64,000 nucleotides of DNA from Neobacillus mesonae (GCF_001636315.1 NZ_KV440949.1:99703-163702); one strand, 5' to 3'; positions 17,237 to 24,336 are shown, numbered from the stretch's first letter. The notes: generated by a model not told the origin, from the sequence alone. Numbers and translations are program-made.

Positions 17237-18466
17237 TTAAACTGCTTGTGTAAATGTATTAACTGTGTTGTGCTGATCTGCTTTTCCTTTTCGCAGGCTG
17301 ATCATGGCGATAAAGGAGACACAGTAAAGGATGGCTAGGTAGCCCATGGCGACTGTGACGTTGGCGTGCTGCAGGATGAAGCCTACTAGGATTGGTGATA
17401 ATCCTCCTAATGCTCTCCCGAAGTTGAAGATGGTGTTGGTTGCTGTGCTTCGTACTTCAACTGGGTAGTAGTGGCTGATTAATGCACCATATCCGGCAAA
17501 CATTCCGTTTGAGAAGAATCCGACGATGGCCCCGCCGATTAAAACCCCCGCTGCTCCAGTCGCAAACGAGTACATGAACACCGCGATTGCAGAAGCAACA
17601 AGGAAAATTCCGTAGGCTTTCTTCATTCCAAGCCTGTCCATAATCTGTCCGAACGTTAGCATCCCGGCAATCATTCCTACTGCGGTACTAATCGTCCAAA
17701 GCGCAGAACCCGATACCGATAAGCCTTGTGATTTTTGCAGGATGGATGGCAGCCAAATCATCAAGCCGTTATACCCGGCGATTTGCACAGTAGCCATAAG
17801 GGCTAAGGCAGCAGTGGTAAACGCAATTCTAGGATTAGCGAATAACTGACTAATATTTCCTTGCTTTTTCGCTTGACGTTTTTCTTTGGAGGCTGCAAGC
17901 CATTCAGGTGATTCCTTCAGGTTTTTCCGAACGATGAAGGCAAAAATAACTGGTACAATACCCACGAAGAACAAACCTCTCCAGCCCCAGGTCGGTAAGA
18001 TCATCGCGCTAAGAAGTGCCGCGAGGATAACCCCGAATTGAGCCCCAATACTTACATACGAAGAGGCGCGGCCTTGCTTTTTCTTTGGCCATGCTTCTGC
18101 GACAAGTGTCATCCCAATTCCATATTCCCCGCCTGCTCCTAAGCCAGCAATAAACCTGAAAATGTAAACCTGTTCAACATTGGCTGCGAGACCCGTTAAC
18201 GCTGTACCGATTGCGAACAATAATACCGTATAAGTAAACACTTTTACACGGCCAAACTTATCTGCTAAGATTCCGAAAATGACTCCTCCGAATAACATTC
18301 CTAAGTTGGTAATGGAAGAAATAAGACCGCCTGTTGCCATATCAAGATGGAATTCCGCGATAATCATCGACATGGCAAAGGATATAAACATGATGTCCAT
18401 ACCTTCTAAAGTCAAACCTGCTACTGATGCGACGACTGTTTTTTTCTGATAATTCAATTTCGTCAT
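17237..18466 (-). CDS. MFS transporter, aromatic acid:H+ symporter-like
   Basis: About 409 aa and 12 membrane segments. The segment GLTLEGMDIMFISFAMSMII, the loop ADKFGRVKVFTY (MFS signature A) and GGEYGIGMTLVAEAWPKKKQGRA are typical of the aromatic acid:H+ symporter/sugar porter branch. The start is ambiguous: the ATG at 18466 lies almost on top of AAAGGAG, whereas a TTG at 18457 has ideal spacing to that site and may be the true start. It lies upstream of no partner on its strand but next to the HpaB-Liv operon, consistent with aromatic acid transport. Confidence 0.83.
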   Translation of the reverse strand: MTKLNYQKKTVVASVAGLTLEGMDIMFISFAMSMIIAEFHLDMATGGLISSITNLGMLFGGVIFGILADKFGRVKVFTYTVLLFAIGTALTGLAANVEQVYIFRFIAGLGAGGEYGIGMTLVAEAWPKKKQGRASSYVSIGAQFGVILAALLSAMILPTWGWRGLFFVGIVPVIFAFIVRKNLKESPEWLAASKEKRQAKKQGNISQLFANPRIAFTTAALALMATVQIAGYNGLMIWLPSILQKSQGLSVSGSALWTISTAVGMIAGMLTFGQIMDRLGMKKAYGIFLVASAIAVFMYSFATGAAGVLIGGAIVGFFSNGMFAGYGALISHYYPVEVRSTATNTIFNFGRALGGLSPILVGFILQHANVTVAMGYLAILYCVSFIAMISLRKGKADQHNTVNTFTQAV

Positions 18467-18514
18467 TCTCCTTTCGAGCCTCACTGGACACAGATTAAAA
18501 GATTTTAAATAAAA

Positions 18515-18552
18515 CTAAAATGCCCTTCCATCCGTAGAGGACAAAAGGGCAT
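18515..18552 (-). terminator. Intrinsic terminator after queE
   Basis: Arms AATGCCCTT and AAGGGCATT enclose a 17-nt loop; on the minus strand the stem is followed by TTTTAGTTTTATTT. It lies about 160 bp downstream of the queE stop and would end the queCDE transcript before the MFS gene. Confidence 0.75.
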
Positions 18553-18713
18553 TCATATATCTAAATACTATATACGAATATTAACGTTCACCCTTTTTGG
18601 ACTCTCTGGACCAAGATTAAAGGAAATTTTCTTCATAATACTATCACGACTTTCTGCCGCTGACAATAATTTTTTATAAAAGTTGCTGCAGGGAAATAAT
18701 AGGAATCAGCCTG

Positions 18714-19436
18714 TTACACGCCTCGCTTATTGCCCCAAAGCAATGTATGCAGCTGCGGCAATACCCTGACATTGTTTAATTGGGCATCCGCGGCCACACA
18801 ATTTACCAGCCATTCATATTTTTGAAGCAGCTTATCGATTAATTCATGATCGTTTAAATTAGTTAAATCATTATTTCCAACCTGCAAATAAAACGGAATA
18901 TGTTCATATCTTTGGTGGACCATTTTGGCATACTCCAAGTCTGCTTCGTCAAAAATCACAACTTTTAAACTCACATGATTTTTAAAATCTTTTAACCGCG
19001 AAAAAATCATATCTAATATCTCAAAATTAGTATTCATTTTGGAGCTTGGCGGTTTTGGTGAAATTGTTAGTTCATCGACGTTTAAAAACCAGTCCTGCCA
19101 TTTACTTCCTTGTGTTTCAAGCCCGCATTTGATGCCATTCGCTTTTAATAATTCAATGAGGGCATCCATATTTTTCAGAAGTGCGGGATTCCCGCCGGAA
19201 ATGGTGACAAACGAGAACCGATCTCCCCCGATTTCCGTTAATTCCTGCCAAATCTCTTCTGCATCCATTAACCTAATTTCATCTTTCGCGCTTCCGTCCC
19301 AGGTGAAAGCAGAGTCACACCAGCTGCAGGAATAATCACAGCCTGCTGTGCGGACAAACATCGTTTTCTGGCCAATGACCATGCCTTCCCCTTGGATTGT
19401 CGGGCCAAAGATTTCAATTACAGGGAGCTTACTCAT
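18714..19436 (-). CDS. queE: 7-carboxy-7-deazaguanine synthase
   Basis: A 240-aa radical SAM enzyme converting 6-carboxy-tetrahydropterin to 7-carboxy-7-deazaguanine in queuosine/preQ1 synthesis. The Fe-S cysteines are visible in AGCDYSCSWCDSAF (Cys33, 37, 40), preceded by FGPTIQGEGMVIG, the QueE substrate-binding motif, and followed by VTISGGNPAL. ATG at 19436 follows GGGAGTGGGAA and overlaps the queD stop by 8 bp, so translation is coupled; an upstream ATG at 19538 lies within queD and is rejected. Confidence 0.95.
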   Translation of the reverse strand: MSKLPVIEIFGPTIQGEGMVIGQKTMFVRTAGCDYSCSWCDSAFTWDGSAKDEIRLMDAEEIWQELTEIGGDRFSFVTISGGNPALLKNMDALIELLKANGIKCGLETQGSKWQDWFLNVDELTISPKPPSSKMNTNFEILDMIFSRLKDFKNHVSLKVVIFDEADLEYAKMVHQRYEHIPFYLQVGNNDLTNLNDHELIDKLLQKYEWLVNCVAADAQLNNVRVLPQLHTLLWGNKRGV

Positions 19437-19908
19437 TTCCCATCCACTCCCTTCTAGCCTCGGCATAACTTGTCGGGGTTTCATAAAGGCGAACAAATTC
19501 AACCCTTGCCCCGTCATATTTTGGCCCAGCCGCTTCAAGTGCTTCAGTCATTTTTTGAAAAATCCAAACGACCATGTTTTCCGCGGTCGTGTTCATCGGC
19601 GGAAGGGTCTCATTTAAATATTTATGATCAAGAAAAATTTCAATTTGATTTTTCCAAATTTCCTTTATGTCTCCAAAGTCCATCATAATTCCACGATTAT
19701 CTACAAAGCCGCTGATGCCGAAGATGACTTTATATGTATGTCCATGGAGGTTCTTACATTTTCCATCGTAGCAATGGAGGTGGTGAGCGGCATCGAAAGT
19801 AAACTCTTTGCTCACTAATACGCGTTTCGTATGATATTTTAACTGCTTTCGGCTGATGTCCTCATCGATTTTCTGCAGTTTGTCGACAATTCTAAAACCG
19901 TACATCAT
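19429..19908 (-). CDS. queD: 6-carboxy-5,6,7,8-tetrahydropterin synthase
   Basis: A 159-aa enzyme of the PTPS/QueD fold, which makes 6-carboxy-tetrahydropterin from dihydroneopterin triphosphate. Zn-binding histidines appear in [22 protein letters not shown] (short elements: DAAHH at 39-43, and LHGH at 54-57 with the catalytic Cys just before), and [10 protein letters not shown] plus ETPTSYAE are conserved. ATG overlaps the queC stop (ATGA type). Second gene of the preQ1-controlled operon. The N-terminus is about 30 residues longer than minimal QueD. Confidence 0.94.
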   Translation of the reverse strand: MMYGFRIVDKLQKIDEDISRKQLKYHTKRVLVSKEFTFDAAHHLHCYDGKCKNLHGHTYKVIFGISGFVDNRGIMMDFGDIKEIWKNQIEIFLDHKYLNETLPPMNTTAENMVVWIFQKMTEALEAAGPKYDGARVEFVRLYETPTSYAEARREWMGNE

Positions 19909-20564
19909 TTACTGCCCCCGCTTAAGTATTCTTCAAGCCCTCTTTTTCTCAGAACACAGGCAGGACACTCCCCGCAGCCGTCCGAGATAATGCCGTTATA
20001 GCAGGTCAGTGTTTTTTCACGAACAAAATCTAGTTTTCCTAATTCATCCGCCAATGCCCAAGTTTGAGCTTTGTTAATCCACATTAGTGGAGTATGAATC
20101 ACAAAGTTATCATCCATAGCGAGATTTAAGGTAACATTTAGCGATTTCACAAACATATCGCGGCAATCCGGATAACCGCTGAAATCTGTTTCACAGACAC
20201 CGGTAATGATATGCTTTGCCCCTACCTGACTAGCTAAGACACCGGCAAAGGATAAAAATAACAGGTTTCGGCCCGGAACAAAAGTTGATGGAAGCTCTCC
20301 TTCCGCCCCATCCTTGACCTCAATTTCAGAACGTGTCAACGCATTCGGCGCCAACTGATTCAATAACGACATGTCTAAAATGTGGTGCCTGACACCAACT
20401 TCATTTGCGATTCTTTCTGCACACTCAATTTCCAACCGGTGTCTTTGGTTGTAATCGAAGGTAACTGCTTCGACTTCCCTGAAGTTTTTTAATGCCCAGA
20501 ATAGACATGTCGTGCTGTCCTGTCCTCCGCTAAACACTACAACTGCTTTTTCATTTTTCAACAT
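19905..20564 (-). CDS. queC: 7-cyano-7-deazaguanine synthase
   Basis: A 219-aa PP-loop ATPase turning 7-carboxy-7-deazaguanine into preQ0. The PP-loop [10 protein letters not shown] lies at residues 11-20, and the Zn cysteines are in the C-terminal CYNG...[16 protein letters not shown] at 20564 follows AAAGGAGC. It heads queC-queD-queE behind a preQ1-I riboswitch. Oddity: codons for GVRHH (20381-20396) contain a 14-bp exact match to one arm of the dispersed palindrome (GGTGTCAGGCACCA) in frame, without disturbing the expected QueC sequence. Confidence 0.96.
   Translation of the reverse strand: MLKNEKAVVVFSGGQDSTTCLFWALKNFREVEAVTFDYNQRHRLEIECAERIANEVGVRHHILDMSLLNQLAPNALTRSEIEVKDGAEGELPSTFVPGRNLLFLSFAGVLASQVGAKHIITGVCETDFSGYPDCRDMFVKSLNVTLNLAMDDNFVIHTPLMWINKAQTWALADELGKLDFVREKTLTCYNGIISDGCGECPACVLRKRGLEEYLSGGSK
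20383..20396. repeat. Palindrome half-arm inside queC
   Basis: TGGTGCCTGACACC, identical to one arm of the dispersed repeat, occurs within the queC coding sequence and encodes part of GVRHH. Homologues as I recall them have a similar G-[IV]-R-H segment, so the protein is probably normal. It may be chance or gene conversion. Confidence 0.6.
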
Positions 20565-20589
20565 TCTTTAGGAATGCTCCTTTCAAAAT

Positions 20590-20622
20590 AGAAAAAACAG
20601 TACTAAGAAACGTACTGTTTTT
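20590..20622 (-). terminator. Terminator of the queC preQ1 riboswitch
   Basis: AAAACAGTAC and GTACTGTTTT form a 10-bp stem; the minus-strand transcript continues into a U-run (TTTTTTC). It directly follows the aptamer's A-rich tail, giving a classical transcription-attenuation arrangement about 25 nt before queC. Confidence 0.85.
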
Positions 20623-20658
20623 CCTTAGTTTTTTTAGTGAGGGGTGCTAGAACCTCAA
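20623..20658 (-). ncRNA. preQ1-I riboswitch upstream of queCDE
   Basis: Minus-strand sequence GAGGTTCTAGCACCCCTC followed by ACTAAAAAAACTAAGG matches the preQ1-I class (stem GAGG/CCTC, loop TTCTAGC, A-rich tail ending AAAACTAA that folds back as an H-type pseudoknot). It is followed immediately by a terminator at 20590-20622. Binding of preQ1 should repress queCDE. Confidence 0.93.
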
Positions 20659-20704
20659 CCGCATTTCAGCGGATTTTTATTCATTTATTTTCATCAGCAA
20701 ATTT

Positions 20705-20733
20705 ATATTACTATTTTTCTAACTTTCTGTCGA
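20705..20733 (-). promoter_or_regulatory. Promoter of queCDE
   Basis: Minus strand TCGACA (20733-20728), 17-bp spacer, TAATAT (20710-20705). It is back to back with the queF promoter at 20748-20776, only 14 bp apart. Confidence 0.6.
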
Positions 20734-20747
20734 CCATCAATTTTCAT

Positions 20748-20776
20748 TTGACGTGCTTTCACATTTTCTATATCAT
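20748..20776 (+). promoter_or_regulatory. Promoter of queF
   Basis: TTGACG (20748-20753), 17-bp spacer, TATCAT (20771-20776). The predicted start point near 20783 lies about 10 nt before the preQ1 aptamer, as expected. Confidence 0.65.
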
Positions 20777-20793
20777 AGTGGGTAATTGAATAC

Positions 20794-20833
20794 GAGAGGT
20801 TCATAGCGATTAACCCTCTATAAAAAACTATGG
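20794..20833 (+). ncRNA. preQ1-I riboswitch upstream of queF
   Basis: GAGAGGTTCATAGCGATTAA then CCCTCTATAAAAAACTATGG fits the preQ1-I consensus (AGAGG/CCTCT stem, TTC-TAGC loop, A-rich tail AAAAAACTA). A terminator follows at 20846-20880. Together with the opposite-facing copy it makes the 20.6-20.9 kb gap a divergent riboswitch pair. Confidence 0.92.
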
Positions 20834-20845
20834 ATATTTTAAAGC

Positions 20846-20880
20846 CAGCCATGTCCATATAGAACATGGCTTTTTATTTT
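20846..20880 (+). terminator. Terminator of the queF preQ1 riboswitch
   Basis: GCCATGT (20848-20854) pairs with ACATGGC (20864-20870), followed by TTTTTATTTTTTTAT. Placed between aptamer and queF, so it is the expression platform. Confidence 0.85.
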
Positions 20881-20933
20881 TTTATAGAATGGTTGAATGA
20901 TCCTCTTATTCATTAATTTAAGGGGGTTTTTTT

Positions 20934-21434
20934 ATGACTGGCAGAAGCGATGAACAAGGTTTAAAGGATTTAACATTATTAGGAAATCAAAATAATCAAT
21001 ATTTATTTGAATATTCACCGGATGTTCTGGAAGCGGTGGATAATCTTCATGCCGACCGTGATTATTTCGTCAAATTTAATTGTCCGGAGTTCACGAGTCT
21101 ATGCCCGCTCACCAAGCAGCCGGATTTCGCCACCATGTATATTTCATACATACCAGACCGTAAAATTGTCGAGAGCAAATCACTGAAATTATACTTATTC
21201 AGTTTCCGCAACCACGGTGATTTCCACGAAGACTGCGTCAATATCATTATGAACGATTTAATCAAGCTGCTTGACCCGCGGTATATTGAAGTCTGGGGCA
21301 AATTCACTCCCCGCGGCGGAATATCCATCGACCCATGGTGCAACTACGGAAAACCAGGAACCAAATACGAAGAAATGGCCAATTTCCGCCTCATGAATCA
21401 CGACCTCTACCCAGAAAAAGTGGACAATCGATAA
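20934..21434 (+). CDS. queF: NADPH-dependent 7-cyano-7-deazaguanine reductase
   Basis: A 166-aa T-fold enzyme reducing preQ0 to preQ1. The catalytic Cys and Asp are in [11 protein letters not shown] (Cys57, Asp64), with [13 protein letters not shown] containing the QueF motif (E/H residues for NADPH and substrate) and the C-terminal [12 protein letters not shown] at 20934 follows AAGGGGG. It completes the preQ1 pathway of the divergent queCDE operon and has its own preQ1-I riboswitch. Confidence 0.96.
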   Translation: MTGRSDEQGLKDLTLLGNQNNQYLFEYSPDVLEAVDNLHADRDYFVKFNCPEFTSLCPLTKQPDFATMYISYIPDRKIVESKSLKLYLFSFRNHGDFHEDCVNIIMNDLIKLLDPRYIEVWGKFTPRGGISIDPWCNYGKPGTKYEEMANFRLMNHDLYPEKVDNR

Positions 21435-21448
21435 AAAGAAAGCGCAAA

Positions 21449-21493
21449 GGGTGTCAGGCACCATGTGAAAATTTCACATGGTGCCTGACACCC
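21449..21493. repeat. Palindromic dispersed repeat, copy 5 (between convergent genes)
   Basis: A perfect 45-bp palindrome (arms GGGTGTCAGGCACCATGTGA and complement). It begins 14 bp after the queF stop and ends 9 bp from the stop of the convergent ABA-sandwich gene, so it could act as a shared 3' hairpin. Confidence 0.95.
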
Positions 21494-21501
21494 AATTTAA
21501 T

Positions 21502-21825
21502 TTAGCACATTTTCTGCCACATTCTCGTGCTGTCAGCTGTGGAGTGATGCTCGACGATGGAGTAGGCTGCATTGGTGATGGCATGGGCCAGTGTTTCGCC
21601 GGTGGCGCAGATTTCATTAAAGCAAACTCGAGAAACACCTTTGACGGTATAAGTAAATCCCATTTCTTCCAGTCTATCAACGATCAGCATGGCGTGGTTT
21701 AGGTTTTGCTCCGGCTGAAAATCAGCATCATGAATGAAAACCCCTTTTTCCCCATCATACCAGCGATCCCATCGATTTAATTTCCAGCCCAGAATTCTCC
21801 GTGCAATTGAGTCTGTTTTCATCAT
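21502..21825 (-). CDS. Phage ABA-sandwich-domain (BC1872-like) protein
   Basis: A 107-aa protein starting IARRILGWK and carrying DADFQPEQNLNHAMLIVDRLEEMGF, a pattern typical of small phage-type ABA-sandwich proteins in Bacillus (short elements: RILGW, PEQNLNHAM, AITNAAYSIVE). Such genes usually sit in prophages; here it is alone between queF and a hemerythrin gene, with no other phage genes. Two adjacent ATG codons (21825, 21822) follow AAAGGAGC. Two TATATAAC sites upstream could be operators. Function is unknown. Confidence 0.7.
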   Translation of the reverse strand: MMKTDSIARRILGWKLNRWDRWYDGEKGVFIHDADFQPEQNLNHAMLIVDRLEEMGFTYTVKGVSRVCFNEICATGETLAHAITNAAYSIVEHHSTADSTRMWQKMC

Positions 21826-21854
21826 TCGCCCTGCTCCTTTATTAGTGAATTTTT

Positions 21855-21894
21855 GTTATATAACACCCATGTTTAATTACCACAATTATATAAC
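21855..21894. promoter_or_regulatory. Twin TTATATAAC sites upstream of the ABA-sandwich gene
   Basis: GTTATATAAC (21855-21864, a perfect 10-bp palindrome) and ATTATATAAC (21885-21894) share TTATATAACAC and are spaced 30 bp centre to centre, about three helical turns. This spacing on one DNA face suits a regulator, but it could also be A/T-rich coincidence. Confidence 0.4.
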
Positions 21895-21935
21895 ACAATT
21901 TTCTGATTTTCCAGTATTTATTTATAAAAAATTTT

Positions 21936-21978
21936 AGTGATTTCAATCACAATATAGGACGCTTGAATTTTTTATACT
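21936..21978 (+). promoter_or_regulatory. FNR/CRP-type box and -10 of the hemerythrin gene
   Basis: AGTGATTTCAATCACA (21936-21951) matches TGTGA-N6-TCACA with one mismatch. The -10 TATACT lies at 21973-21978, so a start point near 21985 places the box centre at about -41.5, the classical activator position for FNR-class regulators. No good -35 is present, as expected for an activated promoter. Confidence 0.6.
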
Positions 21979-22012
21979 AAAGGTAGACGAATGTAAGAAA
22001 GGGGTTATTTTG

Positions 22013-22528
22013 ATGCTAGGGTGTCAAAGCGGAATGTTTGGAAATGGTCCAGTTACACTTTCGGAAGGATTAAATAAATTACTCAGTGAACATATCCCAC
22101 TAAGGGAAGGGTTAGAAAGATTATTTTCATTGTGTAAAACGGTAAAGGAGGGACAAGGGGCTTCTTTTGTAGACTTAGTTCAGGAAGTAAAGGATTTTGC
22201 AAGCGACCTTGACCATCATTCTGAGCGTGAGGAAAACATTTTATTTCGCATGATGGAGGTTTATCTTGGTAAAAACGGCGGTCCGATCGCTGTTATGGAA
22301 TATGAACATGAGAAGGCTCATGGATTTATAAATGTATTTTTGAAAAACGTCGAGAGCTCTTCTGAGTTTTCTGATGAGGAAAAAATTCAAAATGCCGATT
22401 TGATTGAAAATGCTTATCATACGTTAATCAGCCATTTTGGTAAGGAAGAACAGGTGCTCTATCCAATGGCTGAGCGTATGTTTACCGATGAGGAAAAGGA
22501 AATAGTGAAACAAAGGGTTTCTGAATAG
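22013..22528 (+). CDS. Hemerythrin-domain protein
   Basis: A 171-aa cytoplasmic protein of the hemerythrin/HHE fold, a four-helix bundle with a non-heme di-iron centre. Candidate ligands are His in LSEHIPLREGLE, DHHSEREE, MEYEHEKAH and LISHFGKEEQVLYP. Such proteins bind O2 or NO, or help repair Fe-S centres. The ATG at 22013 was chosen over a TTG one codon earlier; AAGAAAGGGG precedes it. The FNR-like box upstream fits induction under oxygen limitation. A terminator follows at 22541-22570, so it is monocistronic. Confidence 0.88.
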   Translation: MLGCQSGMFGNGPVTLSEGLNKLLSEHIPLREGLERLFSLCKTVKEGQGASFVDLVQEVKDFASDLDHHSEREENILFRMMEVYLGKNGGPIAVMEYEHEKAHGFINVFLKNVESSSEFSDEEKIQNADLIENAYHTLISHFGKEEQVLYPMAERMFTDEEKEIVKQRVSE

Positions 22529-22540
22529 CCATACTTTTTT

Positions 22541-22570
22541 AAGAGTCCGATTGGTTTGGACTCTTTTCCC
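22541..22570 (+). terminator. Terminator after the hemerythrin gene
   Basis: AAGAGTCC and GGACTCTT form an 8-bp stem with a 9-nt loop, followed by TTCCC; the T-tract is short. It lies about 12 bp after the stop. Confidence 0.7.
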
Positions 22571-22658
22571 TTATATTTAGAAGGGTTACCTTTGGTACAA
22601 TACAGGCTCATTTTTTCATTTTTATCGTAAACTGAAAAAAAATGCAGCAGGTGATTTC

Positions 22659-22850
22659 ATGCACACGATCATTACCGGCACCAACGGAGCTATCTATTTA
22701 GGTTATCCCCCGCCATTGTTTGGTCCATGGGGTCTGCCAATTCATCATCATACTGTTCACTTCGGCCATTACAACTATCATTTTATTCCTGTTCTTTACG
22801 GCCACCCGTCGTCGTTTCCATATTTCGGGCCGTATGTGCCGTTGCAATAA
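22659..22850 (+). CDS. Small His/Pro/Tyr-rich hypothetical protein
   Basis: A 63-aa ORF with unusual composition: many His, Pro, Tyr, Phe and Gly (YPPPLFGPWG, HHHTVHFGHYNYHF, FGPYVPLQ). There is no signal peptide or membrane helix. ATG at 22659 follows GCAGGTG. The composition resembles small coat or metal-binding proteins of spore formers, but that is only a similarity of composition. It directly precedes the 52-bp tandem hairpin array. Moderately convincing as a gene. Confidence 0.5.
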   Translation: MHTIITGTNGAIYLGYPPPLFGPWGLPIHHHTVHFGHYNYHFIPVLYGHPSSFPYFGPYVPLQ

Positions 22851-22889
22851 TTAAAATGGTTAAAATAAATTTTTTATATGTTATTTTTC

Positions 22890-23500
22890 GGTACCTTTTC
22901 AATTTCGGTAACGTTGACTTCTTCTACGTTACATTACAGTCTTTCTTTTCGCTCTTTCGGTCACGTAGACCCCTTCTACGTTACCCTACTGCCTTTCTTT
23001 TCACTCTTTCAGTCACCTAGACCCCTTGTACGTTACCCTACTGCCTTTCTTTTCACCTCTTCGGTCACGTTGACCCTTTCTACGTTACCTTACATGCTTC
23101 CTTTTCATTCTTTTTGTCACGTAGACCCTTTCTACGTTACCCTACAGCCTGGCTTTTCACTCTTTCGGTCACGTAGACCCTTTCTACGTTACCCTACAGC
23201 CTGGCTTTTCACTCTTTCGGTCACGTAGACCCCTTCTACGTTACCCTAATGCCTTTCTTTTCACCTCTTCGGTCACGTAGACCCCTCCTATGTTACCCTA
23301 ATGCCTTTCTTTTCACCTCTTCGGTCACGTAGACCCCTTCTACGTTACCTACAACCTTTCTTTTCACCTTTTCGGTCACGTAGACATCCTCTACGTTACC
23401 TACAACCTTTCTTTTCACCTTTTCGGTCACATAGACATCCTCTACGTTACCCTGCAGCTTTCCATATTCCCATTAGGTCACGTAGGCTAGCTTTACGAAT
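22890..23500. repeat. 52-bp tandem hairpin minisatellite, about 12 units
   Basis: Units start (at the conserved GTCACGTAG) at about 22908, 22960, 23012, 23064, 23116, 23168, 23220, 23272, 23324, 23375, 23426 and 23477: a 52-bp period for the first eight intervals and 51 bp for the last three. Each unit holds GTCACGTAGA, a 5-nt gap and TCTACGTTAC, an inverted repeat able to form a hairpin with 7 perfect bp in five or six units. The rest of the unit is pyrimidine-rich (CTTTCTTTTCACCTCTTTCG). This fills the gap 22851-23526. Forward ORFs running through it are repeat artefacts. Confidence 0.95.
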
Positions 23501-23526
23501 GAATATTATTTCTTCACATTAATCGC

Positions 23527-23580
23527 ACCTCTCCCGGTAAAAATAAGGATAATTACATAAATCCATTGCACGGGAGAGGT
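23527..23580 (+). promoter_or_regulatory. Inverted repeat that could sequester the yoaK-like gene's ribosome binding site
   Basis: ACCTCTCCCG (23527-23536) is the exact complement of CGGGAGAGGT (23571-23580), which includes the Shine-Dalgarno sequence (GGGAGAGG) of the ATG at 23583. Pairing would hide the ribosome binding site in a 10-bp stem with a 34-nt loop. Confidence 0.6.
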
Positions 23581-23582
23581 CC

Positions 23583-24332
23583 ATGGAAGAAAGAAAAAAT
23601 CGCGCAAAACTAAATATTACATACGCCCGTTTAAGACGAGCCAGATCTAGGGTCAAGCTTCCGCAAATTTCAGCTGAATCTATAAGTTTAGGGGCAATGC
23701 TTGCTTTAATTGGCGGTTTCTTGGATGCTTATACGTACGTCAGCCGGGACGGAGTTTTCGCTACATCCCAAACCGGAAACCTTGTTCTGCTTGGAATAGA
23801 ACTGGCCCATGGCCAATGGGACAAAGGATTAAAGCATATTCCCCCAATCCTTGCCTTTGTCATGGGAGTGATTGTTGCTGAGGGTTTAAAACATCCAATG
23901 ATTACAAGGATATTCCCCCATCCTGCTCGAACAGTTCTGCTCCTTGAAAGCATTGTCCTATTATTTGTTGGGTCATGGCCAATTGAGGTTCCAAATACAG
24001 TAGTAACCGTTACGATTGCCTTTGTCGCATCCGTACAGATTTCGTCCTTTCGTACCTTGGTAAAATGGCCATATAATTCAGCAATGGTAACCGGCAATTT
24101 ACGGACAGCCGCCGAAGCAGCCTATACCGCCTTCATCCTGCACGACCGCCAAGGAATCCTGAAATTTATCGATTTCGCAGCCATAATTGTTTCATTCCTA
24201 GCTGGAGCCTTAATCGGCGCATTATCAACCATCCATTTCGGCACAAAAGCCATCTGGCTCGCATCCGGAATCCTCCTCTGCGCCATGCTCGTCCTTCATG
24301 CCAATCCGAAAACCTTGCTAAATCGAGGATAG
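23583..24332 (+). CDS. YoaK/DUF1275-family membrane protein
   Basis: A 249-aa integral membrane protein with about 6 hydrophobic segments after a basic N-terminal tail (RLRRARSRVK). The DUF1275 hallmark is seen: GGFLDAYTYV, then ATSQTGNLVLLG, and a later SAMVTGNLRTAAEAAY. The family's function is not known (transport has been suggested). ATG at 23583 follows CGGGAGAGGTCC. It is monocistronic and converges on fdhD, with a palindromic repeat in the 22-bp gap. Confidence 0.85.
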   Translation: MEERKNRAKLNITYARLRRARSRVKLPQISAESISLGAMLALIGGFLDAYTYVSRDGVFATSQTGNLVLLGIELAHGQWDKGLKHIPPILAFVMGVIVAEGLKHPMITRIFPHPARTVLLLESIVLLFVGSWPIEVPNTVVTVTIAFVASVQISSFRTLVKWPYNSAMVTGNLRTAAEAAYTAFILHDRQGILKFIDFAAIIVSFLAGALIGALSTIHFGTKAIWLASGILLCAMLVLHANPKTLLNRG

Positions 24333-24336
24333 TAAA

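Noticed and set aside
20641..20660. T-box or SAM riboswitch before queC
   Set aside because: The sequence fits preQ1-I, and lacks the T-box and SAM motifs.
22890..23500. CRISPR-like array
   Set aside because: The units are near-identical over their whole 51-52 bp with no unique spacers, no leader and no cas genes nearby.
22727..23522. Three long forward ORFs through the tandem array
   Set aside because: They arise because the 52-bp unit shifts frame and lacks stops; they have no ribosome binding sites and encode only repeat-derived Phe/Ser/Arg-rich sequence.
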